Source: Methanobacterium_C sp963845285 (GTDB lineage Archaea > Methanobacteriota > Methanobacteria > Methanobacteriales > Methanobacteriaceae). Taken from it: a stretch of 64,000 nucleotides of DNA. Positions 1 through 9,466 of the stretch are shown in pieces. The translations under genes and the position numbers were made by a program. Numbering within the stretch: position 1 is the stretch's first letter; the number at the start of each line of letters is the position of its first letter. Under the pieces are notes generated by a model. The model did no database searches. It was not told the DNA's origin and saw only the letters and a list, made by a program, of their open reading frames with translations. The stretch is taken from assembly GCA_963845285.1 (NCBI GenBank), contig CAWJRO010000015.1, positions 141,429 through 205,428 of the forward strand, given 5' to 3'.

Positions 1-41
1 ATCATTAAGTTGTATCTTAAAGTCCCTAAAAATTTTTAAGC

Positions 42-677
42 TCAAATTTTATTCATGGTTTGCAGATGTTTCGGTAACTTTTTTATCCTTGCAGGTGTGC
101 CTATTGCGAGGTAGAAAGGAGGAACATCATGGGTTACTATGGATCCAGCTGCTACCATGGCTCCCTCACCAATTTCAACATCTGATAAAAAAGTTGAATT
201 TGCTCCGATTGATGCTCCTTTACGAATTGTAGGGCCTTTAAGATCATAATCAATTCTTATAGGGTATTTATCATTAGTAAAACAAGTACACGGTCCAATA
301 AAAACATAATCTTCGATTAAAACATTTTTAGGAATGTAAACATTTGATTGAATGCTTACATTACTGCCAATATTGCAGTGGCCTTCAATTACAGTATTTG
401 TTCCAAGAAGCACATTGTCTCCTATTGCTGTTTTTTCACGTATTACCACGTTGTGCCCGGTCTTAAAATTATCCCCAATTTCAACATCATTATATATTAT
501 TGTATTTGAACGAATAAGTGGATTTTTCCCAATAATGGGATGTTTGGACATTTTTTTATATTTTACTCCAACTGTAAAATGCTCAGTTTTTTCCACATCT
601 TCCAGTGGATCTGCATATGCTTCATGGAATTCAGTTCCAAAAAGACCTTTGAATCTTTTCATTTTTTCCCAGTCCAT
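42..677 (-). CDS. Left-handed beta-helix N-acyltransferase (WbpD/WlbB-like)
   Basis: 211 residues. From about residue 45 to 200 the protein is a run of hexapeptide repeats of the [LIV]-G-x4 kind (for example IGDNFK, IGDNVL, IGSNVS, IGEGAM), the left-handed beta-helix fold of acetyltransferases. The late stretch GSIVTHDVPP followed by AIGTPAR is the usual end of sugar N-acetyltransferases of the WbpD/WlbB type, which acetylate a UDP-amino sugar. It lies 21 bases after a Gfo/Idh-type dehydrogenase on the same strand, a pairing typical of UDP-acetamido-uronate synthesis. No strong ribosome site precedes ATG 677; ATG 662 is an alternative. The donor (acetyl-CoA) and substrate are inferred from the family and neighbour. 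Confidence 0.8.
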   Translation of the reverse strand: MDWEKMKRFKGLFGTEFHEAYADPLEDVEKTEHFTVGVKYKKMSKHPIIGKNPLIRSNTIIYNDVEIGDNFKTGHNVVIREKTAIGDNVLLGTNTVIEGHCNIGSNVSIQSNVYIPKNVLIEDYVFIGPCTCFTNDKYPIRIDYDLKGPTIRKGASIGANSTFLSDVEIGEGAMVAAGSIVTHDVPPFYLAIGTPARIKKLPKHLQTMNKI

Positions 678-698
678 TAAAACAGTTTATTAAAATTA

Positions 699-1646
699 TC
701 AACTTAAATCTACTACTAACTTTTCTTTAGCAGATTTCATGGAAGCTAAAACAACTTTAAGGGCATGTATCCCATCCGCCCCTGTGATCTGAGGTTTCTC
801 ATCATTTGTAACTGATGATAAGAATGATTTCAACTCTTCTTTTAGGGGTTCCTTATAATTCAGTTTTACTTTCTGTGAATTTTTTCCATAAACATCAACA
901 CTTTGATCTATGTAATCAATGGATATTATACCTTCAACACCAGTTATCTCAAGCTGTCTTTTTTTATAGGGAGTGAGCCAGTTCGTTTCTAGGATACCAA
1001 CTATTCCATTTTTGAATTTCATCATTATTTCTGCATGGTCTTCATACTCACATTTTTCAAGCTTACTGCCCATATGGGCATATACTTGAGATATGGGGCT
1101 GTTAAGCAGGTAAAACATGATGTCAATATCATGTATGGCTAGATCTGTTGTAACACCAACATCTTTTATTCGGGGAGGAAAGGGACCTACCCTTTTAGTT
1201 GATGCAGATACAATGTCCCCTATTACATGATCGTTTATGAGCTTTTTAGCCTCTAAAACCGCGGGATTAAATCTTTCAACGTGCCCTGTTGCAAGCTTAA
1301 TTCCGGCTTTATCTGCAGTTTTTACCATTTCTTCTGCTTCTTTTAAGGTGAATGCTATTGGTTTTTCTACCAGAACATCTTTGCCATGTTCTATAGCATC
1401 CATAACAACTTTATGATGGTAAGTTGTGGGTACACATACATTTACAACATCTACATCTTGCATCTTAAGTATATTATCATAATCAACAAACCCGATAGTA
1501 TTAAATTTCTTGGAAACTTCATTCAAAGTTCCTTTCATAATATCGGAAATCGCCATTAAGTTGGCATTTTCAAGCTCAGAATAAACCCGAACATGGTTGT
1601 AACCCATAGCACCAACTCCGATTACTCCGACATTAACGTTCTTCAA
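699..1646 (-). CDS. Gfo/Idh/MocA family NAD(P)-dependent oxidoreductase
   Basis: 315 residues. The N-terminus has the Rossmann motif GVGAMG at residues 10-15, and EKP at about 94-96 is the conserved motif II of the Gfo/Idh/MocA family. A mixed alpha/beta substrate domain follows. Members oxidise or reduce sugars; beside a hexapeptide acetyltransferase this one is likely a WlbA/WbpB-like UDP-sugar 3-dehydrogenase. The start is TTG at 1646: GGAGGT lies 5 bases upstream, a strong ribosome site, and no in-frame ATG is nearby. First gene of a two-gene operon with the acyltransferase. The exact sugar is inferred, not seen. Confidence 0.8.
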   Translation of the reverse strand: MKNVNVGVIGVGAMGYNHVRVYSELENANLMAISDIMKGTLNEVSKKFNTIGFVDYDNILKMQDVDVVNVCVPTTYHHKVVMDAIEHGKDVLVEKPIAFTLKEAEEMVKTADKAGIKLATGHVERFNPAVLEAKKLINDHVIGDIVSASTKRVGPFPPRIKDVGVTTDLAIHDIDIMFYLLNSPISQVYAHMGSKLEKCEYEDHAEIMMKFKNGIVGILETNWLTPYKKRQLEITGVEGIISIDYIDQSVDVYGKNSQKVKLNYKEPLKEELKSFLSSVTNDEKPQITGADGIHALKVVLASMKSAKEKLVVDLS

Positions 1647-2187
1647 AGTTAACCTCCAATCATTTTGTCAAATTAACTTTTTTTATAAGTTTAATTCCTT
1701 TTTTAATTAGAATGGCAGCTATTTAAGAATAAATTTAAGCTGAAATTAATTTAAGCAGATTTATGAAGAGATTTAAGGTTTTATGAAGAAATTTGAGATT
1801 CTTTTAATCATCAATATTATTATTTAAGTTTATATCCTGCAATTTTATAAATTATACTCACAATTTAAAATTCTAGTTTATTTTCTAAGAAATAACATAA
1901 AGATTTACAATGAAAACTGCCTAATATATAAATCATGAAAAGTGTGTGATGTTTTTTATATATTTATATTATAAAATTTAATTGCTAAATAATTATCTAA
2001 GAGGGTGTCTCATAGTTCAAAATTTGCAAAAAAATAAGGACAAACAAAGCTTTAAATTCAAAAATAATCAAAATTATATATCAAAAGTAATCATGAGACA
2101 ACTTCTCCAAATATAAAAAAGCAATAACTATAAAAAAAAGCAGTAAACTGTTAAATAACTATTTAATTCTATAAGAGCAACGATAAC
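1647..2187. other. A+T-rich intergenic region between divergent genes
   Basis: Gap between the Gfo/Idh gene (minus) and a glycosyltransferase (plus). It must hold promoters for both directions. It is almost wholly A and T, so individual TATA boxes cannot be picked out with confidence. The only structured part is a 107-base inverted-repeat element at 2001-2107, listed separately. I see no RNA gene or convincing small ORF. Confidence 0.6.
2001..2107 (+). repeat. MITE-like inverted-repeat element, copy 1
   Basis: About 107 bases starting GAGGGTGTCTCATAGTTC and ending ATGAGACAACTTCTC; the ends are imperfect inverted repeats (TGTCTCAT / ATGAGACA). The A+T-rich interior carries the shared stretch TTTAAATTCAAAAATAA. 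Five further copies occur in this window. It is non-coding and lies in a gap, which fits a miniature transposable element. The parent transposase is not in the window. Confidence 0.8.
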
Positions 2188-3378
2188 ATGAATATAGGAT
2201 ATTTTATTGGCCATTTTCCTTATATTAATCTTGTTGATGATCCTGATTATGATAAAAAGTATGCACATGGAGGTACAGAAATAGCAGCATACAATTTGGC
2301 CATTAATATGGTTAATAGAGGCCATGAAGTGGATGTATTTACAGCATCAATAAATTCTAAGGACTCTATGGAAAATTCCGAGGGAATGAAAATACATCGT
2401 TATGCAACAAATCTGAAGATTGCAAGTGCTAATTTGTCCCTCAAACTGATGTACAAACCAATTAACAATAACGTGGAAATTGTCCATGCTCATTACAACA
2501 TCCCTCTTCCAGATTTATCTGCTTCAAGATATGCAAAGAAAAAAGATTTACCATTTATAATCACTTACCATGCAGATGCACAGGAAAGTGGTGGGAGTTT
2601 TATACGAAACACTGCAACAGCTTTTTACAACCGCTACATTTTGGGAAAGGTTCTTTCAAATGCTGATGTTATAATAACAACTTCAAACGCATACATAGGT
2701 GAATCTAAATATTTAAGTAAATACAGAGATAAAATAAAGGTTGTTCCAAATGGAATAAATCTGAAAGATTTTGAAATTGAACTTTCAAAGGAGGAGTGCA
2801 GATTTAAATTAGCACTACCACAGGATAAGAGGATCATCCTATTTTTTGGAAATATAGTTGCCTACAAGGGGCCAGACATACTTTTAAAAGCATTTGCTCG
2901 TGTTAAAAAATTATATCCGAATATAATGCTTCTTTACGTTGGAAGAGGGGAGATGCAGGCAGAACTTAAAGAATTATCTGTAAAAATGGGGCTTAAAGAT
3001 AGCGTGAAGTTTGCAGGTTTTGTTGAGGAAGATCTCAAACCATTTTATTATCATTCTGCAGACATATTCTGTTTACCGTCTGTAACAATGGCTGAAGCTT
3101 TTGGTATTGTGAATTTAGAAGCCATGGCATGTGGACTTCCTGTGATATCATCAAAACTTGGCGGCATACCGGATATAATTCAAAACGGCAGGAATGGATT
3201 TATAGTTGAACCTGGAGATGTTAAAGCACTTGCAGATGCACTGATAAAACTCCTGGAAGATGATGAACTCCAAATAAAAATGTCCATTGAGGGTAAAAAC
3301 ATGTCGAAATGTTATTCCTGGGCTAAAATTGCAGAGGAAACTGAAAAGATATATGAAAATTTACTTGAAGATTATTAG
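2188..3378 (+). CDS. GT4-family glycosyltransferase
   Basis: 396 residues with the GT-B two-domain layout. The N-terminal domain has a glycine-rich acceptor loop (HGGTEIAAYNLA, about residues 31-42); the C-terminal domain has the donor-site motif EAFGIVNLE near 305-313 (the EX7E motif of retaining GT4 enzymes) followed by AMACGLPVI. It transfers a sugar from a nucleotide-sugar to a growing glycan at the inner face of the membrane. It starts a plus-strand group of three genes that faces the larger minus-strand sugar operon. Sugar specificity cannot be read from sequence. Confidence 0.88.
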   Translation: MNIGYFIGHFPYINLVDDPDYDKKYAHGGTEIAAYNLAINMVNRGHEVDVFTASINSKDSMENSEGMKIHRYATNLKIASANLSLKLMYKPINNNVEIVHAHYNIPLPDLSASRYAKKKDLPFIITYHADAQESGGSFIRNTATAFYNRYILGKVLSNADVIITTSNAYIGESKYLSKYRDKIKVVPNGINLKDFEIELSKEECRFKLALPQDKRIILFFGNIVAYKGPDILLKAFARVKKLYPNIMLLYVGRGEMQAELKELSVKMGLKDSVKFAGFVEEDLKPFYYHSADIFCLPSVTMAEAFGIVNLEAMACGLPVISSKLGGIPDIIQNGRNGFIVEPGDVKALADALIKLLEDDELQIKMSIEGKNMSKCYSWAKIAEETEKIYENLLEDY

Positions 3379-3466
3379 TAGGATTATTAGCAGAATAACT
3401 AATTAACATGATGAGTAGTACATTGATAATATTATCGTAATTTTATTTGAAGTTACAGGGGTAAAC

Positions 3467-4636
3467 ATGGAGATAGACTACATAAACGGTCCAAGGACTG
3501 ATAAAATATTTGGAATGTCCAAATATCAGATGGAAATATTCAAAAGAATTGAAGGTGTTGAATGGAATATCATTAAATATAATTCCATGACACAACTCAT
3601 TGAAAAAAAATACAAGGATAACTTAAAGTCTAACCCTGATATTTCGCATGATGATCTTAATTCATTGTCCCAAACAAAAACTAAAACCCCTAATTTTTTT
3701 GTTGATATGGGTAAAAAAACTCTAAAAGCTATTGATAAACATAGATATATTCGTACCGTCAAAAATAAAGTTAAGGATGGTAATGTTAAACATATAACCT
3801 CACAGGAATTCGCATATATCCAGAACTCCCTTGAAATGGATAAAACAATCGTAACATGTCATGATCTTATTCCTTGGGTTTATGAAAAAGACCGTTCTGC
3901 ATTATGGAAGGATAATATTTATGGGTTAAAGAAAGCTAATGCAATCATAACTGTTTCGGAATTTTCCAAAAATGAAATAATTAAACATTTGAATTATCCT
4001 GCAGAAAATATTCATATCGTGAAAGACGCTGTTGATCATTCTATTTATTATGAAAATAGGGATAAACAGATTTTAAATAATTTAGATATCTTAAATCATC
4101 AGAAAGTTGTACTTTATGTGGGTTCTGAAACACCACGTCAGAATGTTCCAGTTTTAATAAAAGCTTTTGCAAGACTTAAGAAAAAATTTCCTGACATTAA
4201 ACTAGTGAAGATAGGCGAATCACAAAGTTATGGTGCACGTGAAAATATTTTAAATTTGATCAATGATCTGCATTTACAAAAGGATGTTATTTTTGTTGGA
4301 TACGTGACAGAGGAAGATATGCCCAGATGGTACAATGCTGCTGATATTCTGGTTTATCCATGTGAATATGCAGGATTCGGCCTTCCGCCATTGGAGGCTA
4401 TGGCCTGTGGAACACCTGTAATCACAGCAAACACCACATCTTTACCTGAAGTTGTTGGTGATGCAGGAATAATGATAGATCCACAAGACCATGATCTAAT
4501 GGCAAATAAAATGTATGAAATACTAACAAACAATGGTTTAAGGGAAGATTTAGTTAAAAAGGGAATTGAAAAGGCTAATTTATTTAGTTGGGGCAAATCT
4601 GCTAAAGAAACATTTAAAATATATAATAATTTATAA
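3467..4636 (+). CDS. GT4-family glycosyltransferase
   Basis: 389 residues, GT-B fold. The C-terminal Glycos_transf_1 domain shows GSETPRQNVPVLIKAF (about residues 222-237) and AGFGLPPLEAMACGTPVI near 304-321. In most relatives this last motif begins EGFGLPPLE; here the first Glu of EX7E is Ala, though a Glu sits two residues earlier. It follows the previous glycosyltransferase by 88 bases, with AGGGGT just before ATG 3467. Likely part of the same surface-glycan pathway. Donor and acceptor are unknown. Confidence 0.86.
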   Translation: MEIDYINGPRTDKIFGMSKYQMEIFKRIEGVEWNIIKYNSMTQLIEKKYKDNLKSNPDISHDDLNSLSQTKTKTPNFFVDMGKKTLKAIDKHRYIRTVKNKVKDGNVKHITSQEFAYIQNSLEMDKTIVTCHDLIPWVYEKDRSALWKDNIYGLKKANAIITVSEFSKNEIIKHLNYPAENIHIVKDAVDHSIYYENRDKQILNNLDILNHQKVVLYVGSETPRQNVPVLIKAFARLKKKFPDIKLVKIGESQSYGARENILNLINDLHLQKDVIFVGYVTEEDMPRWYNAADILVYPCEYAGFGLPPLEAMACGTPVITANTTSLPEVVGDAGIMIDPQDHDLMANKMYEILTNNGLREDLVKKGIEKANLFSWGKSAKETFKIYNNL

Positions 4637-4678
4637 AAGATTAATATTCAATAATTTTAAGAATAGTTATTAATTATT

Positions 4679-4783
4679 GAGGCTGTCTCATAGTTCAGAA
4701 TTTGTAAAAAAATAAGGATGAATAAAGCTTTAAATTCAAAAATAAGCAAAATTATTTGTCAAAAGTAATTATGAGACAGCCTC
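4679..4783 (+). repeat. MITE-like inverted-repeat element, copy 2
   Basis: 105 bases, from GAGGCTGTCTCATAG to TATGAGACAGCCTC. This copy has the best-matching terminal inverted repeats of the set: GAGGCTGTCTCATA is the exact reverse complement of TATGAGACAGCCTC. Same orientation and interior as copy 1. It lies between a glycosyltransferase and a methyltransferase gene and could act as a hairpin in the transcript. Confidence 0.85.
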
Positions 4784-4863
4784 TTATTATATAAAAGAAT
4801 TTTGAAAAAGATGAATTCATATTGTTTTAGTTTATAAATAATAACAAATTTGGGTAGACTTAT

Positions 4864-5541
4864 ATGAAAAATAAGGACGATTTAGAAAAAAGATGGGAAA
4901 AATATAATTTGGATTATGCCAAAGATCATGAAAAAAAAAATCCAGAAATTCAAGGTGAATTCAAAGAGATACTCAAACTTTACAGTCCTGATCCCAATAA
5001 AAAAATACTCGAAATAGGTTGTAATACAGGGGAATTTTGTGGGTTATTGAAAAAAAAATGTAATGCCGCACCGAAAGGTATAGACATTAATGTTGAAGCA
5101 ATAAGAATAGCTAATGTTAAATATCCTGAAATTGATTTTCAAGTAAAAAATTTTTTTGATTTAAACGAAAAATATGATGTTATATACATGCAACATGTTA
5201 TTGAACATTTAGAAGAACCTGAAAAAGCAGTTACAAAATTAAAAAATCTTTTAAACCGGGGTGGTAAATTAATTATCACCTGTCCTAACGGTTGGGCATA
5301 TTCAAGCAAATTTTTTTGTTGGTTAAGGAAAATCAAATTTTGTTATGACCCAACACATGTATCGGAATTTAACCCTAGTGATCTGTCTAAATTAATTAAA
5401 AATACAGGTTTGAACCAATTAAAACTTATTACAAAACCTCTGGGGATCCCAGGTATTTACAGGATATCCCGCACTATTCAATATGGTATTCCGTCATACC
5501 TGTTTGGCGATTTTATTTTTATACTTGCAGAAAATCCATAA
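4864..5541 (+). CDS. Class I SAM-dependent methyltransferase
   Basis: 225 residues. Motif I is ILEIGCNTGEF at about residues 43-53, the acidic motif II is KGIDINVEA, and MQHVIEHLEEPEKAV near 110-124 is the Methyltransf_11/23 signature. This group methylates small molecules or glycans; in a polysaccharide locus a sugar O- or N-methyl transfer is likely. It stands alone on the plus strand, after a MITE copy and facing the convergent GT2 gene. Codon use and A+T content match the neighbours. Substrate unknown. Confidence 0.8.
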   Translation: MKNKDDLEKRWEKYNLDYAKDHEKKNPEIQGEFKEILKLYSPDPNKKILEIGCNTGEFCGLLKKKCNAAPKGIDINVEAIRIANVKYPEIDFQVKNFFDLNEKYDVIYMQHVIEHLEEPEKAVTKLKNLLNRGGKLIITCPNGWAYSSKFFCWLRKIKFCYDPTHVSEFNPSDLSKLIKNTGLNQLKLITKPLGIPGIYRISRTIQYGIPSYLFGDFIFILAENP

Positions 5542-5593
5542 TAAATTATAAACATTTCAATATTTTAAATTTTTTGATATCAAAAAATTATGG

Positions 5594-6646
5594 TCAAAAT
5601 TTACGCAGTGGATCAACACTTTTTTTATCAGACAATAAATAATTCCATTCTGATGGCATGTTTTTACCTTTAATATCATAATTTGCATATATATACAGTT
5701 TTAAAAATAATTTGAATAGAGATCTTGGAATAAGTGAAACAGGTAAAATTAACAAAATCAAAAATAAATTTTTACTAAAACCGAATGTTGATATTATTGC
5801 AAAAATTAATGAGAGAATATTTTTGGAAGTTTCCTTTTCTTTGCTCATTTTTTCAAATGTAATAGATACAAAGATTCTTTTTATAAGAGAACTGTTACCC
5901 ATATATGTATAAACTGTGTTTTTACGTATATTTTTATCTTTTATCAATGAGCAACTGTTTATCCACCCTGCTATAAAATATATTCCCGAAAAAGAAGCCA
6001 TATTATGTGTACCTGCACTAATTATTTTATTTTTGGATAAATAAATGGAAAAATTATCTTCTAAAGATTTATTTGTAAATGGAAAATAAGGAAAAAAATT
6101 GTGAGCATTTGCATATCCTTCTAAAAGGCATATAGAATCAAATAATTCAGTTTTAAATATAGTGCCTGGTACAAAAGATCGTGCAAGAAAATAACAGGAC
6201 CCCCTTTCTACCAACTTTTTGACGGTTGTTGATAAGCCTCGTTCCCATTCAGATTCACCCGGTGACCCTGGAGATATTAAATCAAATTTTTCTGAATCAA
6301 TTGCATTGATAATATCTAAACATTCTGAAAAATTGTAACTGTCATCATCACATATTACCCATGTGTAAAGAGAATTGGAAGTTTCAACAGCTCTCAAACT
6401 GTTCGCATTTCCCCCTATATTTTTCACGTGCCTTATAGTGTTCATGTTAGGGAATAACTTCTGGTATTTAGCACATATTTCTGGAGTTTTATCATCAGAA
6501 CAGTTGTCTAAAATTGTGATCTTACACCCAGAAAAGGGACCATCTAAAAATTGTTTAAGTGTGTTATCAAGGTCTTTGTACCTATTGTAAGTTACAAGCA
6601 CGATTTCAAGTTTTTCTTCAATCATTGTTTTGTTATTTAACTCCAT
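5594..6646 (-). CDS. GT2-family glycosyltransferase
   Basis: 350 residues. GT-A fold: IVLVTYNRYKDLDNTLKQFL at about residues 15-34 is the nucleotide-sugar start of family 2, and VICDDDSY near 96-103 holds the metal-binding DxD. The C-terminal third has a hydrophobic stretch (about 262-292), so it may sit on the membrane. The start at 6646 lies inside the end of the flippase gene (10-base overlap); ATG 6625 is an alternative with GGAG upstream. Last gene of the long minus-strand operon; inferred to extend the repeat unit of the surface glycan. Confidence 0.82.
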   Translation of the reverse strand: MELNNKTMIEEKLEIVLVTYNRYKDLDNTLKQFLDGPFSGCKITILDNCSDDKTPEICAKYQKLFPNMNTIRHVKNIGGNANSLRAVETSNSLYTWVICDDDSYNFSECLDIINAIDSEKFDLISPGSPGESEWERGLSTTVKKLVERGSCYFLARSFVPGTIFKTELFDSICLLEGYANAHNFFPYFPFTNKSLEDNFSIYLSKNKIISAGTHNMASFSGIYFIAGWINSCSLIKDKNIRKNTVYTYMGNSSLIKRIFVSITFEKMSKEKETSKNILSLIFAIISTFGFSKNLFLILLILPVSLIPRSLFKLFLKLYIYANYDIKGKNMPSEWNYLLSDKKSVDPLRKF

Positions 6647-8004
6647 GATTTATTATATTCTTTGCTTTTTTTTACAAAAATTCTCCATGCAGGTATAAGC
6701 ATCACTAGTACCACAGCACAATAACTGGACAATGCAATTAATGATGAATTAAATAAATAAAAGCTTGCCCATACTCCTAAACCTATTCCTAAAGCACTTA
6801 CAGCTGAAAGTCTCATATAAGGCTCTTCTTTATGGGATCTTAAATAATATGCCCAGTTGAAAACAATGAGATTCGCTCCTTCAGCCAAAAGTATAATTGC
6901 AATTTCATAAGTTGGAAGAACTCTGGTATCCCAATGTATCACAGGGAAAATGAATAACAATGACAATATGAGTGCTATAGAACCTGCTATAAATACCAAT
7001 AAACTCTGTTTTTGGATAGTTTTAAGTAAATTATCCAAGTTTTCACGCTTTCTTTGTTCTACAAATATATTAAATTGAGGTATTTTTGTTGATCCCCATG
7101 AATTAGCTAGAGTTTGTATAGCTCTCGCCATAACCAGTGACAATCCTAATTTACCAGCTACATCTGAACCAGCATAAAACATAGCAACCGGGACAATGAA
7201 TTGAAATATGAAATAACCTGAAGTCCAACTTATAGCGTATCTCCATTGTAAGGGTAATGTTTCTTTAAGCCACTGATACTGTTCCTTAACTTTAGAATGA
7301 AATAATTGACTCCAAAGTGATTTTTCAGATGAAAAGAAAAGATATAAACTCAAAACAATATTTACAATACCGCCTACGCCAAGTGCCCACAGGTTAAAAC
7401 CCATATAAAGAGCAGCCCATGTTGCAATGTTACTGACAACACTGGTTAAAGTAATAATCTTTTGTGCAACATCCACTTTGTTAAATCCCCTTAAAACTGC
7501 GCCAAATAAAGACACCAATAACATGAATGCTCCTGTAAATGAATAAAAAACCCATGCAATAAGCAAATAAATGTCCTTTGTTGAATTCATTAAAAAGATT
7601 ACACCAACAATGGACAATATGATAAAGGCTAATATAGTTACAATAACATAAAATTTGAAGGAAAATCGCACAAGCGATATGGTTCTATCTATTCTTTTAG
7701 TATCACCCCAGAGTTTCCCATTTCTCTCTTCAAGATGAGCATATTCATGGCTAATAAATTGAGTTATGATTGTTGTGAAACCTAATTCTGCAAGTGTAGT
7801 CAAAGCACCTAAACTCAAAAAAGTATACCAATAACCTTGTTCACTTAAACTAAGAAAATCAATTATAAAAACTATTGAGAGAACTCCTGCAATTGAAGCC
7901 CAAAAAACACTTAAAATGGTGTAAAAAACTGCTTTATCAATACCTAAAACAGACAGAATGCGTTGAACAGCAGGCATCTTTTTTATTTTTTCTAAAAAAT
8001 TCAA
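6637..8004 (-). CDS. Polysaccharide flippase, MATE/Wzx-like
   Basis: 455 residues with about twelve hydrophobic segments and an N-terminal pattern typical of O-antigen flippases (polysaccharide biosynthesis protein, MOP superfamily). The first membrane helix lies near residues 24-50 and the last near 425-447. It should move lipid-linked glycan units across the membrane to the outside. Placement among glycosyltransferases and CDP-sugar genes supports this. It overlaps the following GT2 gene by 10 bases, so they are likely translated together. The family is diverse and substrate cannot be told. Confidence 0.8.
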   Translation of the reverse strand: MNFLEKIKKMPAVQRILSVLGIDKAVFYTILSVFWASIAGVLSIVFIIDFLSLSEQGYWYTFLSLGALTTLAELGFTTIITQFISHEYAHLEERNGKLWGDTKRIDRTISLVRFSFKFYVIVTILAFIILSIVGVIFLMNSTKDIYLLIAWVFYSFTGAFMLLVSLFGAVLRGFNKVDVAQKIITLTSVVSNIATWAALYMGFNLWALGVGGIVNIVLSLYLFFSSEKSLWSQLFHSKVKEQYQWLKETLPLQWRYAISWTSGYFIFQFIVPVAMFYAGSDVAGKLGLSLVMARAIQTLANSWGSTKIPQFNIFVEQRKRENLDNLLKTIQKQSLLVFIAGSIALILSLLFIFPVIHWDTRVLPTYEIAIILLAEGANLIVFNWAYYLRSHKEEPYMRLSAVSALGIGLGVWASFYLFNSSLIALSSYCAVVLVMLIPAWRIFVKKSKEYNKSWS

Positions 8005-8145
8005 TCTTTAACTCCCACTGGATGACTATTTCGATCCGGTTAAATAATAATGCCTTCGGGTCATATTTAATCTACAATACCTTAGATTAATAATAACAAA
8101 TGGATCTAATTATTTTTCATCAAAAATTTCAGGTTATTATAAAAC

Positions 8146-9462
8146 TTAAACAAATTTTTTGAAAAACTCTTCAAATACTTTGAGTATGTAAACCATTTTT
8201 TCTTCGGTTATTCCAGGATAAACCCCAATCCAAAAGAGATTATTCATTACATTATCAGTGTTCTGTAAAGAACTTGCCACCCTAAAGTTTGTATCTATAT
8301 AAGCTGGCTGTTTTGTTAAGTTACCTCCAAAAAGCATCCTTGTGGCGACTTTGTTTGTTTCAAGATGGTTGACAATATCATCCCTTTTAAAGTCTGGGTT
8401 GCTCTTCACTAAAATAGGGAATCCAAACCATGATGGATCAACATTTTCCTCTGTTTCAGGCAGTTGGAGATAATCTTCATAGACTTTTAATTCATTATAA
8501 AGTCTGTTAAAATTCTTTTTACGTATTTCAATGAATTTAGGTAATTTTTTCAGTTGCTCGGTACCCACTGCTGCCTGCATATCCGTAACTTTAAGATTAT
8601 AACCAACATGGGAATAAACATACTTGTGGTCGTAACCGAATGGCAACTCACCCAACTGCCATCCAAAGCGTTTTCCACAGGTGTTATCACATCCAGGTTC
8701 GCACCAACAGTCTCTGCCCCAATCTCTAAATGATGCAATTATTTCCTTTAAAAGAGGATCGTTGGTTAAAACTGCTCCTCCTTCACCCATGGTTATATGA
8801 TGAGCTGGATAAAAACTGAACGTTGATATATGGCCGTAAGAACCTGTATATTTTTCATGGTATCTGGAACCTAAAGCATCACAATTATCTTCAATAAACC
8901 ATAGATCATGTTTTTTTGCAATTCTATTGATTTCATCAATGTTAACTGGGTTTCCCAGAGTGTGGGCAACAAATATTGCTTTTGTTCTTGTAGATAAGGC
9001 TTTTTCTATCATTTCTGCTTGAATATTGTATGTTCCAAGCTCAACATCAACAAAAACAGGTTTTAAATCGTTTTGAATTATAGGATTCAATGTTGTTGGA
9101 AATCCACAGGCAGTTGTAATGACTTCATCACCAGGTTTTAACCTTTTTTTGCCAAGTTTAGGTGATGTAAGTGTAGATATTGCAAGTAAATTTGCTGAAG
9201 AACCTGAATTAGTTAATAAACAGTATTTTACCCCTAAAAATTTTGCAAATTCTTCTTCAAACTGTTGTGCGTACCTTCCGGATGTAAGCCAAAAATCAAG
9301 GGCAGAATCCACTAAAGTCATCATTTCATGCTCATCAAAAACTCTTCCAGCATAATGAATTGCTGTTTCACCAGGAATAAAATTTTCTTCCTGATTTTTC
9401 TTGTAATTATACAACAATTTAACTTTTTCAAGGATTTCTGCTCTTAAACTTTCTTCGTCCAT
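8146..9462 (-). CDS. rfbH: CDP-4-keto-6-deoxyglucose 3-dehydratase (E1, RfbH/AscC type)
   Basis: 438 residues, DegT/DnrJ/EryC1 fold. It removes the 3-hydroxyl of CDP-4-keto-6-deoxyglucose using PMP and an iron-sulfur cluster. Two hallmarks are visible. The usual Schiff-base Lys is replaced by His in SFYPAHHITMGEGG, as in E1. The cysteines in EDNCDA and RDCWCEPGCDNTCGK give C-X57-C-X1-C-X7-C, the [2Fe-2S] spacing known for Yersinia E1. I start it at ATG 9462, after AGGTGA and 5 bases past the upstream stop; 9486 is an in-frame earlier start. No E3 reductase partner (RfbI/AscD) is in the window. Confidence 0.9.
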   Translation of the reverse strand: MDEESLRAEILEKVKLLYNYKKNQEENFIPGETAIHYAGRVFDEHEMMTLVDSALDFWLTSGRYAQQFEEEFAKFLGVKYCLLTNSGSSANLLAISTLTSPKLGKKRLKPGDEVITTACGFPTTLNPIIQNDLKPVFVDVELGTYNIQAEMIEKALSTRTKAIFVAHTLGNPVNIDEINRIAKKHDLWFIEDNCDALGSRYHEKYTGSYGHISTFSFYPAHHITMGEGGAVLTNDPLLKEIIASFRDWGRDCWCEPGCDNTCGKRFGWQLGELPFGYDHKYVYSHVGYNLKVTDMQAAVGTEQLKKLPKFIEIRKKNFNRLYNELKVYEDYLQLPETEENVDPSWFGFPILVKSNPDFKRDDIVNHLETNKVATRMLFGGNLTKQPAYIDTNFRVASSLQNTDNVMNNLFWIGVYPGITEEKMVYILKVFEEFFKKFV

Positions 9463-9466
9463 ATGT

